DNA of 64,000 nt from Lottia gigantea (taxonomy: Eukaryota > Mollusca > Gastropoda > Lottiidae), in contig NW_008710566.1 in assembly GCF_000327385.1 (NCBI RefSeq), positions 978,053 to 1,042,052 on the forward strand. The letters are read 5' to 3'. Every line of letters starts with the position of its first letter. Position 1 is the stretch's first letter. The notes below the pieces were generated by a model. It saw only the letters and a program-made list of their open reading frames with translations, did no database searches and was not told the origin of the DNA. Positions 1 through 11,448 of this stretch are shown in pieces. The position numbers were made by a program, and so were the translations under genes.

Positions 1-120
1 GCTTCTTTCTGCAACATATCAATAAATAAATTATGACAATGATAAAAAAATAAAAAAAAATATATAAAATAAAATAAAATACATCAAAAAAATATTAATA
101 AAAGAAAATAAATAGATAAA

Positions 121-453
<333 letters not shown>

Positions 454-488
454 AAAAAAAAAAAATAAAAAATAAATAAAAGACCTAC

Positions 489-670
489 TTGTAGAAGACA
501 GCAGTATCTATATATTTATATCCCTGCTTTATGGCCGATATTACAGCATTCTCTGCCTCTGACCCTTCTCCAGGCTCCGATAGAAACATCCCTAATCCAA
601 ATAATGGCATCTTCACCCCATCATTCAGGGTGACAGTACTGTTTAACCCTTTAGCTATTGGAAATGACAT
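489..670 (-). CDS. Aldo-keto reductase, first coding exon (gene continues off left edge)
   Basis: This is the N-terminal exon of an NAD(P)H-dependent aldo-keto reductase, an enzyme family that reduces aldehydes and ketones in the cytosol. The exon encodes 60 residues plus two bases. The protein opens with a beta-hairpin-like stretch (TVTLNDGVKMPLFGLGMF), followed by a helix (ENAVISAIKQGY) and the strand IDTAVFY. In this family the Asp of IDTA and the Tyr four to five residues later belong to the catalytic tetrad, so both are present. The ATG at 670 is the natural start: length and position match family members. The exon ends at 489 with donor GTAGGT (488-483), phase 2, which would complete the usual Asn after Tyr. 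The rest lies to the left, beyond the microsatellite. The substrate cannot be told from one exon. Confidence 0.88.
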
Positions 671-781
671 CTTTAATTTTGTGTCTTTTAGTTTTCTGAA
701 ATATTTACATTATATTGAATAAATAATAAGTTGGATTTGATGGTATGAGTATTGGAGATAGTGGATGCCTCAGTAAAAGGT

Positions 782-1125
782 TTAAAGATGGGTTCCCTTA
801 TTTTCATTTATGAAAATGAAAATGCTAATACTTATATGAATAGAAAGTAGAGGTGTTCTAATGACTTGGAAAAATACCAGTTTGTCTCACATGTCCATAA
901 TTAATTCATAATCAGCTAAATTGGAAGAGAATTACCAGCAGAATTCCAATGAGTGACCGATCAAGAAAAGTCAAAAAGTCCTTTTTTTTTGTATATCCAG
1001 ACAGTATATACATGGACATTTATGATTGGTTAAAACTCTTATTTATATGCAATAAGAATGATGTGATTAAAAATATGTGATAATTTGCTTAATTTGACAC
1101 TAAAAAAAGGGAAACCCATCTTTAA
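782..1125 (+). mobile_element. TTAA-flanked MITE, family A, copy 1
   Basis: A 344-base element bounded by TTAA and terminal inverted repeats: AGATGGGTTCCCTT on the left and its complement before CTTTAA on the right. No coding capacity. Further near-complete copies are at 8238, 17299, 18769, 20758, 29044 and 42735, and a broken copy is at 4018. TTAA at both ends suggests TTAA target choice, as in piggyBac-like elements, but the transposase source is unknown. Confidence 0.85.
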
Positions 1126-2882
1126 GCAAGTCAAAAAAAATTTTCACTTTGCTCAGGCAACAAAGAATTTTTTTTTAACAATTCTTTTATTCCTTAAATT
1201 TAAAAAAAAAACCTTAAATGGACTTACTCACTCTAGCCTTGAGTAAAATATAAATTAAATTAAGTAAGTTAAATATGAACCTGTCCTGTATGACAAGGCA
1301 CATTCACTGAATTAATTACTGATTGTAGTCACTGTTTGATAAGAATCTACATTCAAGGTCCTCCTGATAAAAAAAAAAAATCTCATACTATAGTGACCTA
1401 GTTAGTCTCTGGCCATGATAACAATCTCATTAAAATGCAAATCTGGATTTCGTGTCCCATGATCTGTTAAATGCATCTCTTGTCGTTGAATGTTTTGACC
1501 CCTTCTCTTTCCCTTTTTGTCTACGACCTATCTATAAATCTGGAATTGGGCGCTACTTCACTTATAGTTTTCATAGTCAGCATATTTGAGTTTTTGACCA
1601 TGTTAGTATTGGTCAGGCTTCCATGTAACATAAAGGAAACTTTCAACGAGCTTTCTGAAAAAAGTATAGAAGGAAAGAAACCCTACTTGAACAGGTGGAG
1701 TCAAAATAACATAACGGGTATGATGAGAACGAGTCATTACGTAATAAGGAATGGTTAGACGAGGCATTTCGTAACATTAGTTACTATGATGTTTCGTAAC
1801 AGATGATTAAGGAAATAAAAAATATTCCACTTTAGTAACAATATGGATTGTTTTGGCTACAATTTTTCAGCTCAAGGTCATCTGGAGTGCTTTTTAGTGA
1901 CAATTAGTTTTCGCCAAGATCGTACCCAAAGATTTCAACCCAGTCGGGGGGAGTTGACATGAACAAGTCCAGTCGTTTGGACAGGGGAATAAACGGAGGC
2001 CTTTTAGGACCCCGGAGGTTTGGAAATCGAACAACAAAGTAGGATACTGGCACCCTAGTTGATTTCCCTCGCGCGAAATTGGTCTAATCAGTTATCATAC
2101 CTCCATCCTCCACATCCTTCCGACGACTGCAGGACCAGTCGCCGTCCACCAAATTAGCCATCAATGTCTGACATGTAAATCTAAATTGTTTGAATAAGCT
2201 ATTTGTAGCGGTAAGATCGGTAGGTAAAACTTAAACGATGTATTGAAATAGGACAAGGACAGAAAACAAGTAAACATCGAGAACAGAAACAGTAAATTTT
2301 TCATTTCGTCGACCTTCATAGCTCAAAGAGGGAGAATGCACAAGCTCCAAACAAAAAAACATGTTAGAGGTTAAAAAAACATAGATACATTTTTCAATTT
2401 ATGATAACTAGGCTTCAATAGAGCAGAGAGTCCACATATTCAGAGTACAAAAAATAATATACTTTTAAGAGAGTCGTCGACTAACTATTAGCTATAACGA
2501 ACTTTTTTTTATGATACCCTTATCACTTTTCAAATTTAAAACCCAATAACTAGACATAATCATTCTCCAAAGTCGTTTAATTATTGTTCGTTAGTCCAGA
2601 TGTTTCACGAATTTGGGGGATTCGCTCATTGAAAGTCGAAAAAGGCAAAAAAGTGTTTTCCAAGTCATTGGGGGTCTAATTAGTAGGAAAAGTCCAAAAC
2701 ATGGAGCCAAATCGGTTTATTTGGCAAAGTTAGCTATTGGACGTTTTCCGTCTATATGGCCTATAAGAGCAGAATAATCCGTAGGTATTATCTCGACCTA
2801 TGCCGGGTGTGGTTGTGGTTGCTTTTGTCTACTGGCACTACTATCCGGGTGGGGCATTTTCATCTCAATCAAAACTTATACC
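1126..2882. other. Non-coding stretch, no gene seen
   Basis: No reading frame here looks like a gene. A 95-codon open frame at 1471-1758 (plus) has a hydrophobic middle but matches nothing I recognise and lacks support. A badly decayed SINE internal segment is at about 1947-2085. Confidence 0.5.
1947..2085 (+). repeat. Degraded tRNA-SINE internal fragment
   Basis: Matches the middle of the local SINE family with many changes: the tract from the Gly-Ala-Asp-like GGGGGAGTTGACATG through GGACAGGGGAATAAACGGAGG to TTTCCCTCGCG follows the same order as intact copies. Both ends are lost. Confidence 0.5.
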
Positions 2883-3232
2883 TAGAGCTGGGCGATATTG
2901 GTTCAAGTTGATATCACGATATTAAGCATTAATATATCACGATATGGGTATATATCACGATATTTTTTGAGTTTGTTTTTTACTGGTTTTTGAAAGAAAA
3001 TTATGATCTAGAAATTTTAAATGTAATATAAAACAATAAATATCTGTAAAAACACCCCAGTCTTTAATGTCATGAAAAAAACCATCTGTTTCAACTATTA
3101 AGTTACTAGTTAAAATTATGTAGACGATCTTATCTCGACAAAAATATGACTATATATCATGATAAATACCAAATATCACGATATGTCGATATTTCTGTAT
3201 TTTTTAATCAGGCGATATTATTAACAATCTAA
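2883..3232. mobile_element. Possible hAT-like non-autonomous element (degenerate)
   Basis: Begins AGAGCTGGGCGATAT and ends near AGGCGATATTATT, with repeated ATATCACGATAT words in both halves. Starts of the form GCTGGGCGATA are common in non-autonomous hAT elements. Termini are imperfect and no clear target duplication is visible. Confidence 0.35.
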
Positions 3233-3239
3233 ATTCCTG

Positions 3240-3732
3240 TAGGGTAACATGGGGGAATACGTACCCCCTAAGGACTCGATGCGATTTCGACGAAAGTAAA
3301 GACGTAAATTATATTTGAATGGTGTGTAGAGCTTCTGATGCTAGATTGTGAATACCTTCAACTGTCAGTCATATTACTTATTTTCTATTAAATGGCCCCA
3401 GGGGAGGGGGGGGGGGCGTCTTACCCCGCTTCCTCTTTGAGACAAGGGATACTTGTTTCCTTTTACAGATATGACTCTAAGATCGACTTCGACTGTGAGG
3501 GTATTATATAAGTTCTGGGTTTCTTTGTGTATCAAATAGAATAAGAATAAACCACTGACAGAACATAAAAAGATCGGGTCAGATATTTTAGATCTACCCT
3601 CTAGTGACGGGAGTAGGCTATTGCGATCTAACTTGTCCTGTTTTGAAATTACTAAAGATTACCGATATCAGTTATTCATTTATTTCATTTGTTAACACGA
3701 TGCTATATTGATATACATAATAATACTCAAAT
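3240..3732. other. Non-coding stretch with a G-rich tract
   Basis: No gene seen. A run of about nine G bases near 3406-3415 lies next to the phrase GTCTTACCCCG. Similar wording (GTCTTACCCTGAGGGG) recurs at about 4403, so the interval 3240-4440 may be one decayed element. Confidence 0.35.
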
Positions 3733-4016
3733 CTAATCATCACAAGAATCGCAAGTGAAGGAAATATCAGAAGCTGTAATTCCAGCACAACCCACTTGCG
3801 CCCACCCACGACAATTTAAACATCGAATCCAATCTTCATTGCTAGTGGAAAAAAAGCTCGGAGCAATATATGCAACAACATTCGAAATTTGGGATAACTG
3901 AGAAATGGTCTCAGCTGGTTTCTTATTATTAGATGCTCTATAAACGAGCGAATTTTGCGCAACAGATCAGGGAAAACAAGATGAAGTGGATGACGATGGA
4001 CCAGGAGTCAGAAACG
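3733..4016 (-). pseudogene. C-terminal remnant of a DNA-transposon protein with a PHD-type zinc finger
   Basis: Read on the minus strand, the last 90 or so codons before the stop at 3735-3733 contain ETISQLSQISNV, then EDWIRCLNCRGWAQVGC and FTCDSCDD. The spacing Cys-x2-Cys, Trp, Cys, Cys-x2-Cys is that of the degenerate PHD finger found at the C terminus of several animal transposases of the pogo/Tigger-like type. The usual His after Trp-Ala is Gln here. Upstream the frame contains a stop, and the piece is cut by a MITE fragment at 4018. A host gene exon is possible but less likely given the repeat setting. Confidence 0.55.
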
Positions 4017-4017
4017 A

Positions 4018-4167
4018 AGACCAGTTTGTCTCATATGTCCATAATTGATTCGTAATAAGCTAAATTAGAAGAGAATAACCAGCAGAATTCCAATGAGTGA
4101 CCGATCAAGAAAGGTCAAAAGATCTTTTATTGTTTATTTAGCCGTATTCTAAGACATAGTATCCCTT
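4018..4167 (+). mobile_element. Fused fragments of two TTAA MITE families
   Basis: Bases 4018-4125 match the internal part of MITE family A (CAGTTTGTCTCA through GACCGATCAAGAAAGG). Immediately after, TTCTAAGACATAGTATCCC ending in TTTAAG matches the right terminus of MITE family B (copies at 9896 and 24970). This looks like a deletion between, or nesting of, two elements. Confidence 0.65.
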
Positions 4168-4965
4168 TAAGCAAATCATCTCATAAGAAACCTCAAAAAC
4201 ACAGATAAAGATCATTATTTGATACAATATTGATATCACCAAACCTTTACGACACCCACCCCAAAAATTAGATAAAAACCGACACAAACATTTTATGAAC
4301 TGTAACTTTTTTTAGTGGGCCTTCAAGTTAGCTACAAAAATGGCGGAAAGTCGTTTGGGATCACGTGACTAACGTAGACAAATACAAACGCCGCCTAGAG
4401 GCGTCTTACCCTGAGGGGCGAATTGCCCCAGGTCACCGTTATTTATATCGTGATACCGGTATTATAATATGCTTATACCCCCTCCCTCACCCTTAGTTTC
4501 AGAATTTCATTGTTGTGAAACCCTTACAATTCTGTGATCTTTACATCCCTGTCTTATAACACCAACACGGAGGTTTGTCCTCGGAATCCATGATGTAATG
4601 TAGAGAAAAAGATACCTCCATATGATGTGTGATGCAACATTAGAGGATGAAAAACAAAGGGAAGACTCATTAATTATTTCAGCCTCTCATTTTTTGACAT
4701 GATTGTGTCATCTCTCGTCAAACCTGCCTGGCCCATCAATCTCCGTTTCAAAGGATTGTGACAACCATGGGCTTGATGATTAGCTATCTTGTTAGGATGG
4801 TTTTTATGTGGTGTATTTCTTAGATGCATGCGTGTAAAAGTCTTTTATATCTAATCTGTTTGTTTTGTTACTTAGGCGTACTGAGGAAGCTAATTGTAGT
4901 CTGATTCCAAAAACATATACTAGTAACCTCCCCTTTCTGCCACTTCCGAGGTAAACAAACTGAAA
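4168..4965. other. Upstream region of C1GALT1, no gene seen
   Basis: No coding signal was recognised. The last 100 bases are the presumed promoter and 5' leader of C1GALT1. No TATA box is evident close to the start codon. Confidence 0.4.
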
Positions 4966-6065
4966 ATGGCAGGCAGTGTAACGAAAGGGGGATTAATTAC
5001 GTTTGCCGTTGGATTAATGTCCGGATTTGCTTTCACGTACATGTTTGCCTTTTCCTCTCTACGAAGTCAACCTGTCCGTATCCTGGAACCGTCGAACAAA
5101 GTGTTTTTATCCGGTTTTATTCCCGAGAATCCTCACAGTCATGGGGAAATGGATTTTGTGAAAGGTCCGGATCAGTCAGTAAAATGGATGGACGACCATT
5201 CGCATTCTCACATGGGTAAGTAAAAGTATCGCTTTGAAAACTTTTCTTGCATTTCCAATCATTCATCGGGCATATGGCTATCTGGGTTCGGTACTTGGTC
5301 AAGACACTATGGTACAGACGTCCACTTTAGCACTCTCGGTTGAATAAAATCTGTACTGTAGACGTGTAGCTATACTTTTTTTCACCCATATTTGTAAATC
5401 AAATATATTATTAGTTTCAAAATAGTTAGTCCCATGATAACTTTGGGTTTTTTGAAATATTAACATGAGCACACATTATCACAATCAATCAGTTAGTTGT
5501 TTTTGCAGGGGACTAGTTGACATGTTGCTGAGTTTTTCAGCCACTATATTAACATTGGACATTTTGGAATGAAGCCTATCATATTCAATGCCAGGATTTT
5601 ATATTTTTATCTACATGAAATCATTCTAACCGTTCTATTTTAATATTCCAATTCAATTAAAAAAAAATCAGTAAAATTAGATTTACTTGCATCGGACAGT
5701 AATTTTTTTCCTTGTTATGAAACCTATGGCTAATGAGCACAAACTTTGAGTTCTGCTCTTTCACATCTTTATTTTATTCATGCATAGCAGTTTTCAATAA
5801 CCTACCTGTCACAATTTGCCAAATTTTTTGTAGAAAAGATGGATTTTTAAACAATCATTCATGCATTCACTTGTGACAAACTTTTCAAATTGTTCTTGAA
5901 TAGAATAAGTGAGTGAGTAGGGTGAATAGAGTGGATGAATGAATGGATGAAAGAGTGAATGAATGAAGAGTGAGTGGAATGAATGAATGAATGAAGAGTG
6001 AGTGGAATGAATGAATGAATGAATGAATGAGTGAAAGAATGAATGAATGGGTGAGTGAGTGAGTG

Positions 6066-6134
<69 letters not shown>

Positions 6135-8109
6135 ATAAATAAAACAAAATTTCTCCATTGAATTTTCATTGAATTGATTAAAAAAATTTTTATTAAAAAA
6201 AAGTTTATTATGTCAATAATATATGAAAGAAATAAATGAAAAACTAATTTGTTATCATTGTACTGTGAAAATATATTTGTGAGATAATTGAATTGTCAAT
6301 TTCAGGTGAAACAAGTGAAATTGCTGAACAGCTGGCAAAGAAAGTGAAAGTATTATGCTGGGTGATGACCAGCCCTTCAAATCTTGAGAAAAAAGCCAAA
6401 CATGTGAAAGCAACATGGGGCAAACGATGTAACATCTTGTTGTTTATGAGCTCGGAAGCTGATCCCAGTTATCCTGCAATCAAACTTCCTGTGTCCGAAG
6501 GCAGAGAAAATTTATGGGCCAAAACCAAAGAGGCTTTTAAATTTGTTTATGAAAATTATGTCGATAAGGCCGACTGGTTTTTGAAAGCAGATGATGACTC
6601 ATATGTGATCGTCGAAAATTTACGCCATTTTCTGAAAGATAAAGATACCAATAAGGGACTATATTACGGTCGTAGGTTTAAGCCTTATGTTGCCCAAGGA
6701 TACATGAGTGGTGGTGCTGGGTATGTGTTAAGTAAACAAGCTTTGAGAAGTTTTGTAGCAGACGGTCTACCAGATCCAAGGAAGTGTCGAAGTGACAATG
6801 GTGGAGCAGAAGATTTAGAGATGGGAAAATGTTTAGGGAATGTTGGAGTGATTGCAGGTGATTCCCGGGATGAACTAGGGCGGGAAAGATTCAACCCCTT
6901 TATCCCAGAACATCACCTCATTCCGGGTATTTTACCCAAAACCATGTGGTACTGGCACTATAATTTTTATGAAGCCAAAAATGTAAGTATTAAAAAATTC
7001 ATAATGTATTCAGGCTCTAAACTATTTCGAGAGCAGTGGCCGTCAGGGGCGCAGATCACTTTTCAATGGGGGGGGGACCAGTGGCGTATGCAGGATTTAT
7101 TCAAAAGGGGTTGGACAGTAGGTGCGAATTCGATTGCAGAGTATAGCGGCATGAGAACGTTTCTGTTGAGCTGGTGGTGTTAATTTTCACCTAGGTGATA
7201 ATTCAAGGAATAAATAATTAAAAACCTTGAATTTTCCGCACGTGAAAATAATTTTTGATTAAATTTGCTCGTCACTCGACCATAAATTGTTACAATAGTG
7301 CACCACAGACGCAAAATTTCAACACTTTGATGTGCTCGGATGCCAAATTGTGCCTAATTTACGTCCATTACAGACATTCTACTCAACCAAGCTTGATCAT
7401 TTGTGGGGGTGGGGGGCACAGGATATCATGTCCCTCCAGGTTTTCTGATGGGGGGACGTGTCCCCTGTCCCCCCCATGATCTGCGCCCATGGTGGCGGTG
7501 GTCAAATGAGCAGATAGATACCTATCTTAGGTTAGTTTGACCTCAAGGATAATGATCCCCTCAGAATGTCAGTCAGTGATGTTGGTAGGAGGGCGATATT
7601 GAAAAAGCATCTGTGGTTTTTTTTAATGGGACAAATCAAAGTCTCAATGCTTCAGACTGAGTCAAGAATGGTCAAGATCCCTTGACGTTTGAAAATTGCA
7701 AAATAAAAAGTATTGGTACGCTAATGCATTTGTTCTTGCAAATTTTTTCTAATTCCAGTCATTGCAATGTCTCTCTCATCTTCATTAGACCATGCAGATG
7801 CAAGATGTTAAAAAAAATTTTCTGTTAATATTTCAGGGCCCAGATTGCTGTAGTGATTATGCCATCACGTTTCATTACGTACCCCCAAACATGATGTACG
7901 TCATGGAATACCTTATATACCATCTTAAACCATTCGGTGCTCGCGTTCAACAGATATGTTCAAAGGACGAACCAAAGGATCCCAAAGTGCCAGCCTTACA
8001 TTCCACCAATCAAAGTGATAAAAATCAATCGAAAATCGTATCAAAATTTATGCAAAAACCTAATCAAAAGTATTTAGACACTAATGAAATAGAGCCAAAG
8101 AATGGGTGA
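4966..8109 (+). CDS. C1GALT1: Core 1 beta-1,3-galactosyltransferase (glycoprotein-N-acetylgalactosamine 3-beta-galactosyltransferase 1)
   Basis: Golgi type II membrane enzyme that adds galactose to GalNAc-Ser/Thr, making the core 1 (T) O-glycan. Exons 4966-5215, 6306-6982 and 7837-8109 join in phase (1 then 0) into 399 residues, close to the usual family length. Donors are GTAAGT and acceptors TTTCAG. Residues about 9-29 form the signal anchor, followed by a His-rich stem ([14 protein letters not shown]). The catalytic domain shows [20 protein letters not shown], the metal-binding DxD in KADDDSYV (about residue 178), [22 protein letters not shown] and [12 protein letters not shown]. The last exon has [18 protein letters not shown]. 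The 3' tail after the catalytic domain is poorly conserved and ends at 8109. Exon 1 begins at the only ATG that gives a membrane anchor. Intron 1 holds a microsatellite and intron 2 an inverted-repeat element. Insect core 1 synthases work without the vertebrate Cosmc chaperone, so none is expected nearby. An ATTAAA at about 8167 may be the polyadenylation signal. Confidence 0.96.
5905..6135. repeat. TGAA and GA simple repeats in C1GALT1 intron 1
   Basis: GAATGAATGAGT-type tetranucleotides (about 5905-6068) run into a GA dinucleotide tract (about 6068-6135). It sits 170 bases before exon 2. His/Ser/Leu-rich open frames across it are artefacts of the repeat. Confidence 0.95.
7046..7491. mobile_element. 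Inverted-repeat element, GGGGCGCAGATC family, copy 1
   Basis: Left end CAGGGGCGCAGATCA and right end TGATCTGCGCCCATG are complementary. The interior carries runs of G near the left end and of C near the right, and the phrase AGGATATCATGTCCC. A second copy is at 43551-44088. Within it, at about 7079, CAGTGGCGTATGCAGGATTT resembles a hAT-type terminus, so another element may be nested. It lies in C1GALT1 intron 2. Confidence 0.65.
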
Positions 8110-8237
8110 CTTCGAGGGTATTGTAAAATTTTTCAAAATATTTTTTTAAATATTAATTTTGTTATGATTAAATATTTATTCAGTTATGCTTAGTCTAGTT
8201 CAATGGTAATTGATGAGCCTTATTTCTTTCCAATTTT

Positions 8238-8602
8238 TTAAAGATGGGTTCCCTTATTTTCATTTATGAAAATGAAAATACTAATACTTATATGAATAGA
8301 AAGTAGAGGTGTTCTAATGACTTGGAAAAATACCAGTTTGTCTCACATGTCCATAATTAATTCATAATTAGCTAAATTACCAGTAGAATTCCAATGAGTG
8401 GCCAGTCAAGAAAGGTCAAAAAGTCTTTTTTTGTTTATCCAGACTGTACATACATGGACATTTATGATTGGTTAAAACTCATTATTATATGCAATAAGAA
8501 CATAAAGATATGATTAAGAATACATGATAATTCATTAGAAACACCTATTAATCACTTAGTTTGCTTAATTTGACACTAAAAAATAAGGAAACCCATCTTT
8601 AA
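8238..8602 (+). mobile_element. TTAA-flanked MITE, family A, copy 2
   Basis: Full-length copy with TTAA at both ends and AGATGGGTTCCCTT / GGAAACCCATCT termini, 130 bases after the C1GALT1 stop codon. It may fall in the transcript's 3' end. Confidence 0.87.
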
Positions 8603-8825
8603 AAGGTTTCAAAGGTTTGATTAACAGAGATGTCATGTTGTATATATTCAACTTTCATGGGATAAAGTTGGGTTTACACCTGAATCAAAACATAAACACA
8701 AAAAAATGCGCTCTATTTCGGGTTGGTATAAGTAATAATTAACAATATTAGTCTGCCTTGTACAGGTACAATAACAATATAGTTTTTCTGTTTCCATATC
8801 TCTAACACTTAACATTTTTTATGAC

Positions 8826-9283
8826 ATATCGTGGGTGACCGCTTGAAACTTCGTATATGCCATATTTGGTCATTTTGACTTTTTGGTACCGTTCGAAAGC
8901 TCGTAAAAGCGTGGATCTTGTGATCAAAACCTCGTATTCTTAGCTTGATTGTAAATAACTCAAAAAGCACTAATTAAATAACACGTATATAAACAGTCAG
9001 ATTTAAAACCTTGTAAAATATATTATTATACGAGGTTCAATGTTGCTTTTCTGCTGATGAAAATGAAAAACCTCGTATACTGTATTATTATACGATTTTT
9101 TGGTTCAATATGGAGAACTCAAAATGTTATACATGGTTTATATTTTCAAAGAATGAAAACCACGTATAGCGGTAAAAAAAATAATAAAAAAGATTTTAAC
9201 AAAATACGTGTACAAATAGTTTTTTGCGTTTTTCTCGAAAAGTAATTTCGTTATACGAGGTTTCAAGTGGTCACCCATGATAT
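8826..9283. mobile_element. 458-base inverted-repeat element (GGGTGACC termini)
   Basis: The left end ATATCGTGGGTGACCGCTTG and the right end, read on the other strand as ATATCATGGGTGACCACTTG, match over about 29 bases with few differences. The interior repeats CCTCGTATA-like words several times. Two open frames inside (9057-9245 and its neighbour) show no family resemblance. Single copy in this window. Confidence 0.7.
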
Positions 9284-9386
9284 TGTCTTTGATATCATAG
9301 ATTGGGTAAAATTTGTTTTGAACAGTGTTTGCAATTATGGCTGTCGTCTGTACATTTTATTAAATTGCAGACAAACTAAATGTCTT

Positions 9387-9503
9387 TTAAGAAACAACAG
9401 TTTTATGGATATGGGCTTCTTATCAAGTGATAATTCGTATATTGAAACGTTGTGTTTCAAAAATAAATACAAGTCTATATCCATAAAACTGTTTTTTCTT
9501 CAA
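9387..9503. mobile_element. Small foldback element around AACAGTTTTATGGATAT
   Basis: Arms of about 32 bases: left TTAAGAAACAACAGTTTTAT followed by GGATATGGGCTT, right its near-perfect complement ending CTTCAA. The loop is about 55 bases. Ends look like TTAA on the left and a mutated TTGA on the right, so it may be another TTAA-type miniature element. Confidence 0.6.
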
Positions 9504-9895
9504 TGTGCTGTGATACTTCTAACTGTTTTACAAGGATTAAACTAAATGTCATGTTTTTATTTTGAAAAGTGATACTGGTAAATTAAATTGAGTCAATAAG
9601 AGTACATTATAGTTTTATAGATAATTTATTTTGGATTATAGAGAGATTCTGTTGTATAGATAAGTCCACTGATGTACAAATTTCACCCTAGTTTAAAAAT
9701 TTCTTAGTTCAAAATTTTTTGAAATCTTAAGAGGTAGTATATCTTTAAAATAACCTGTGCTGGGCAACAGAAATGCAACTGAACAGCACAATGGGTTCTT
9801 ACAGCAGACCATTCATTTAAGTTGTCTTTTGTTTTGTCATTTGATTTTGTATATTATGTATTGGATGAAGATAATGGAAATATGCCAGACTTGCC

Positions 9896-10251
9896 TTAAA
9901 GTGCTACTACGTCTTAGAATTAACATAAAATTGAAGAATTTTAAACTTGGCCAATAAGAGCCAGTAGATATACCTGGTGTCATAAATAACATAACAGGAT
10001 CCTTATAAAATCTGATAAATCCAAAAAACTTAATAAATCATTGTAATTAACTATTGAAAAACGCTTAATATCAAGATTAAGCGTTTTTCAATAATTACTT
10101 AGTTTTATGAATTTTCTAATTTTCTAGATTTTACAGGGATTCTGTTGTAACTTTATGACACCAGGTAAGTTCACTGATGAATATATACTCATATTGACCA
10201 TTCTTGAAAACTTAAATTTTATGTTCATTCTAAGACGTAGTATCACTTTAA
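9896..10251. mobile_element. TTAA-flanked foldback MITE, family B, copy 1
   Basis: Ends are TTAAAGTGCTACTACGTCTT and, on the right, its complement (AAGACGTAGTATCACTTTAA). At the centre, GAAAAACGCTTAATATC is followed by a complementary arm, giving a second palindrome. Nearly the whole element can fold on itself. A second copy is at 24970-25273 and a solo right end at 4149. Confidence 0.82.
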
Positions 10252-11448
10252 CAATGTTAAACTAATGTTTTGTGCTAACTGAGGATGTGTATTTTTATAT
10301 TGATTTATCAAAGAATATGAGTTGACAGCCAACATCTAACCCTTGATAAATCATGTTTATATATTTATTTCAAACTTTTTGAGCTAATTATTCAATTGAT
10401 CATGTTACATAGTCTGCCAAAGCTAATGCTAAAGAAGTGAACCTATCTGGGAGACACACCAGTCTCCTCTCACTTCCATTTACCGAGACACTCAACCAAC
10501 TCAGCACCAACCCAGACCTAACACAGTCTACAGCCAATAGGCCCTCCATTTAACTCCATTGGATTATCAGATTGCAAACTTTCCAATGGGATCAATGACA
10601 AATCTAAAGTTGGACACCCCCACTTCTTTCTTTGTTATACACATGGAGTAAGTCATGTGAAACCAAAGAATAACGGTGCACAGTCTGCCCTAAAACTTTG
10701 AATTTTAACCCCCTTGTTATTCGTGGTTTTGTACATTGAAACTCCTCAGTTTCCATCCAAATTTCCTCAAAATAGCAATGTGATCCAATATCTATTTTAG
10801 ATTCAAAATGTATGAAAGTATCCCCCGCAAAAACCTCGTTTTATTATGTTTGTACGTGTATTTTAAAACACTTTTATTGTTTTTATGTAAGTAGTTTAGA
10901 TATATATATTTTTGAAAGGCTGAATAATATTCTAAATATATGTTATCCATCTAATGGCCCAAGCAGATGACTATCTACCCCATTGAGTAATCAACTTCGT
11001 CTTATACCTTGAATGCAATAGCCACCTTTCGTGTGTGACAGAAGTTTGTGAATGCCTCAACAATGAACATTATTTTACATTCTTTTTGTCATGGACTCCG
11101 ATTGCTTGTTTTCGCTGGCGTACGATCCAATCAAATTGCTGCATTCTGTGATAGGTTATGATAACGTGGCTATTCCGGTCAAGGTAGGTCTATGCGACAT
11201 TGTATACAGTACAAACTAACAGTGGAACTTTTTATGCTTTACAAGGACATTCTTTCCGATCTCTGAAGGATCTTTCCGCACATCAACTTTACTGCACACA
11301 GTGATCGGCACTGGTAGATAGCAGAAGTCGGCCCAGTATGCGTTTTGATAATCATATTAGCCACAAAAATTGGTCGGAACCAATCATGTTGTTGGGGGAC
11401 CGGTCCCGGTACACTGTCTATTGAATGCATTTGCTTCGACTAGGTCTT
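10252..11448. other. Non-coding stretch, no gene seen
   Basis: No reading frame with family resemblance on either strand. No repeated structure was noticed apart from ordinary AT-rich runs. Confidence 0.4.

Noticed and set aside
5809-6169. His/Ser/Leu-rich minus-strand frames
   Set aside because: Pure translation of TGAA and GA simple repeats within C1GALT1 intron 1.
6293-6305. ATG at 6293 as start of the galactosyltransferase
   Set aside because: It lies before the acceptor TTTCAG; exon 1 at 4966 supplies the membrane anchor in matching phase.
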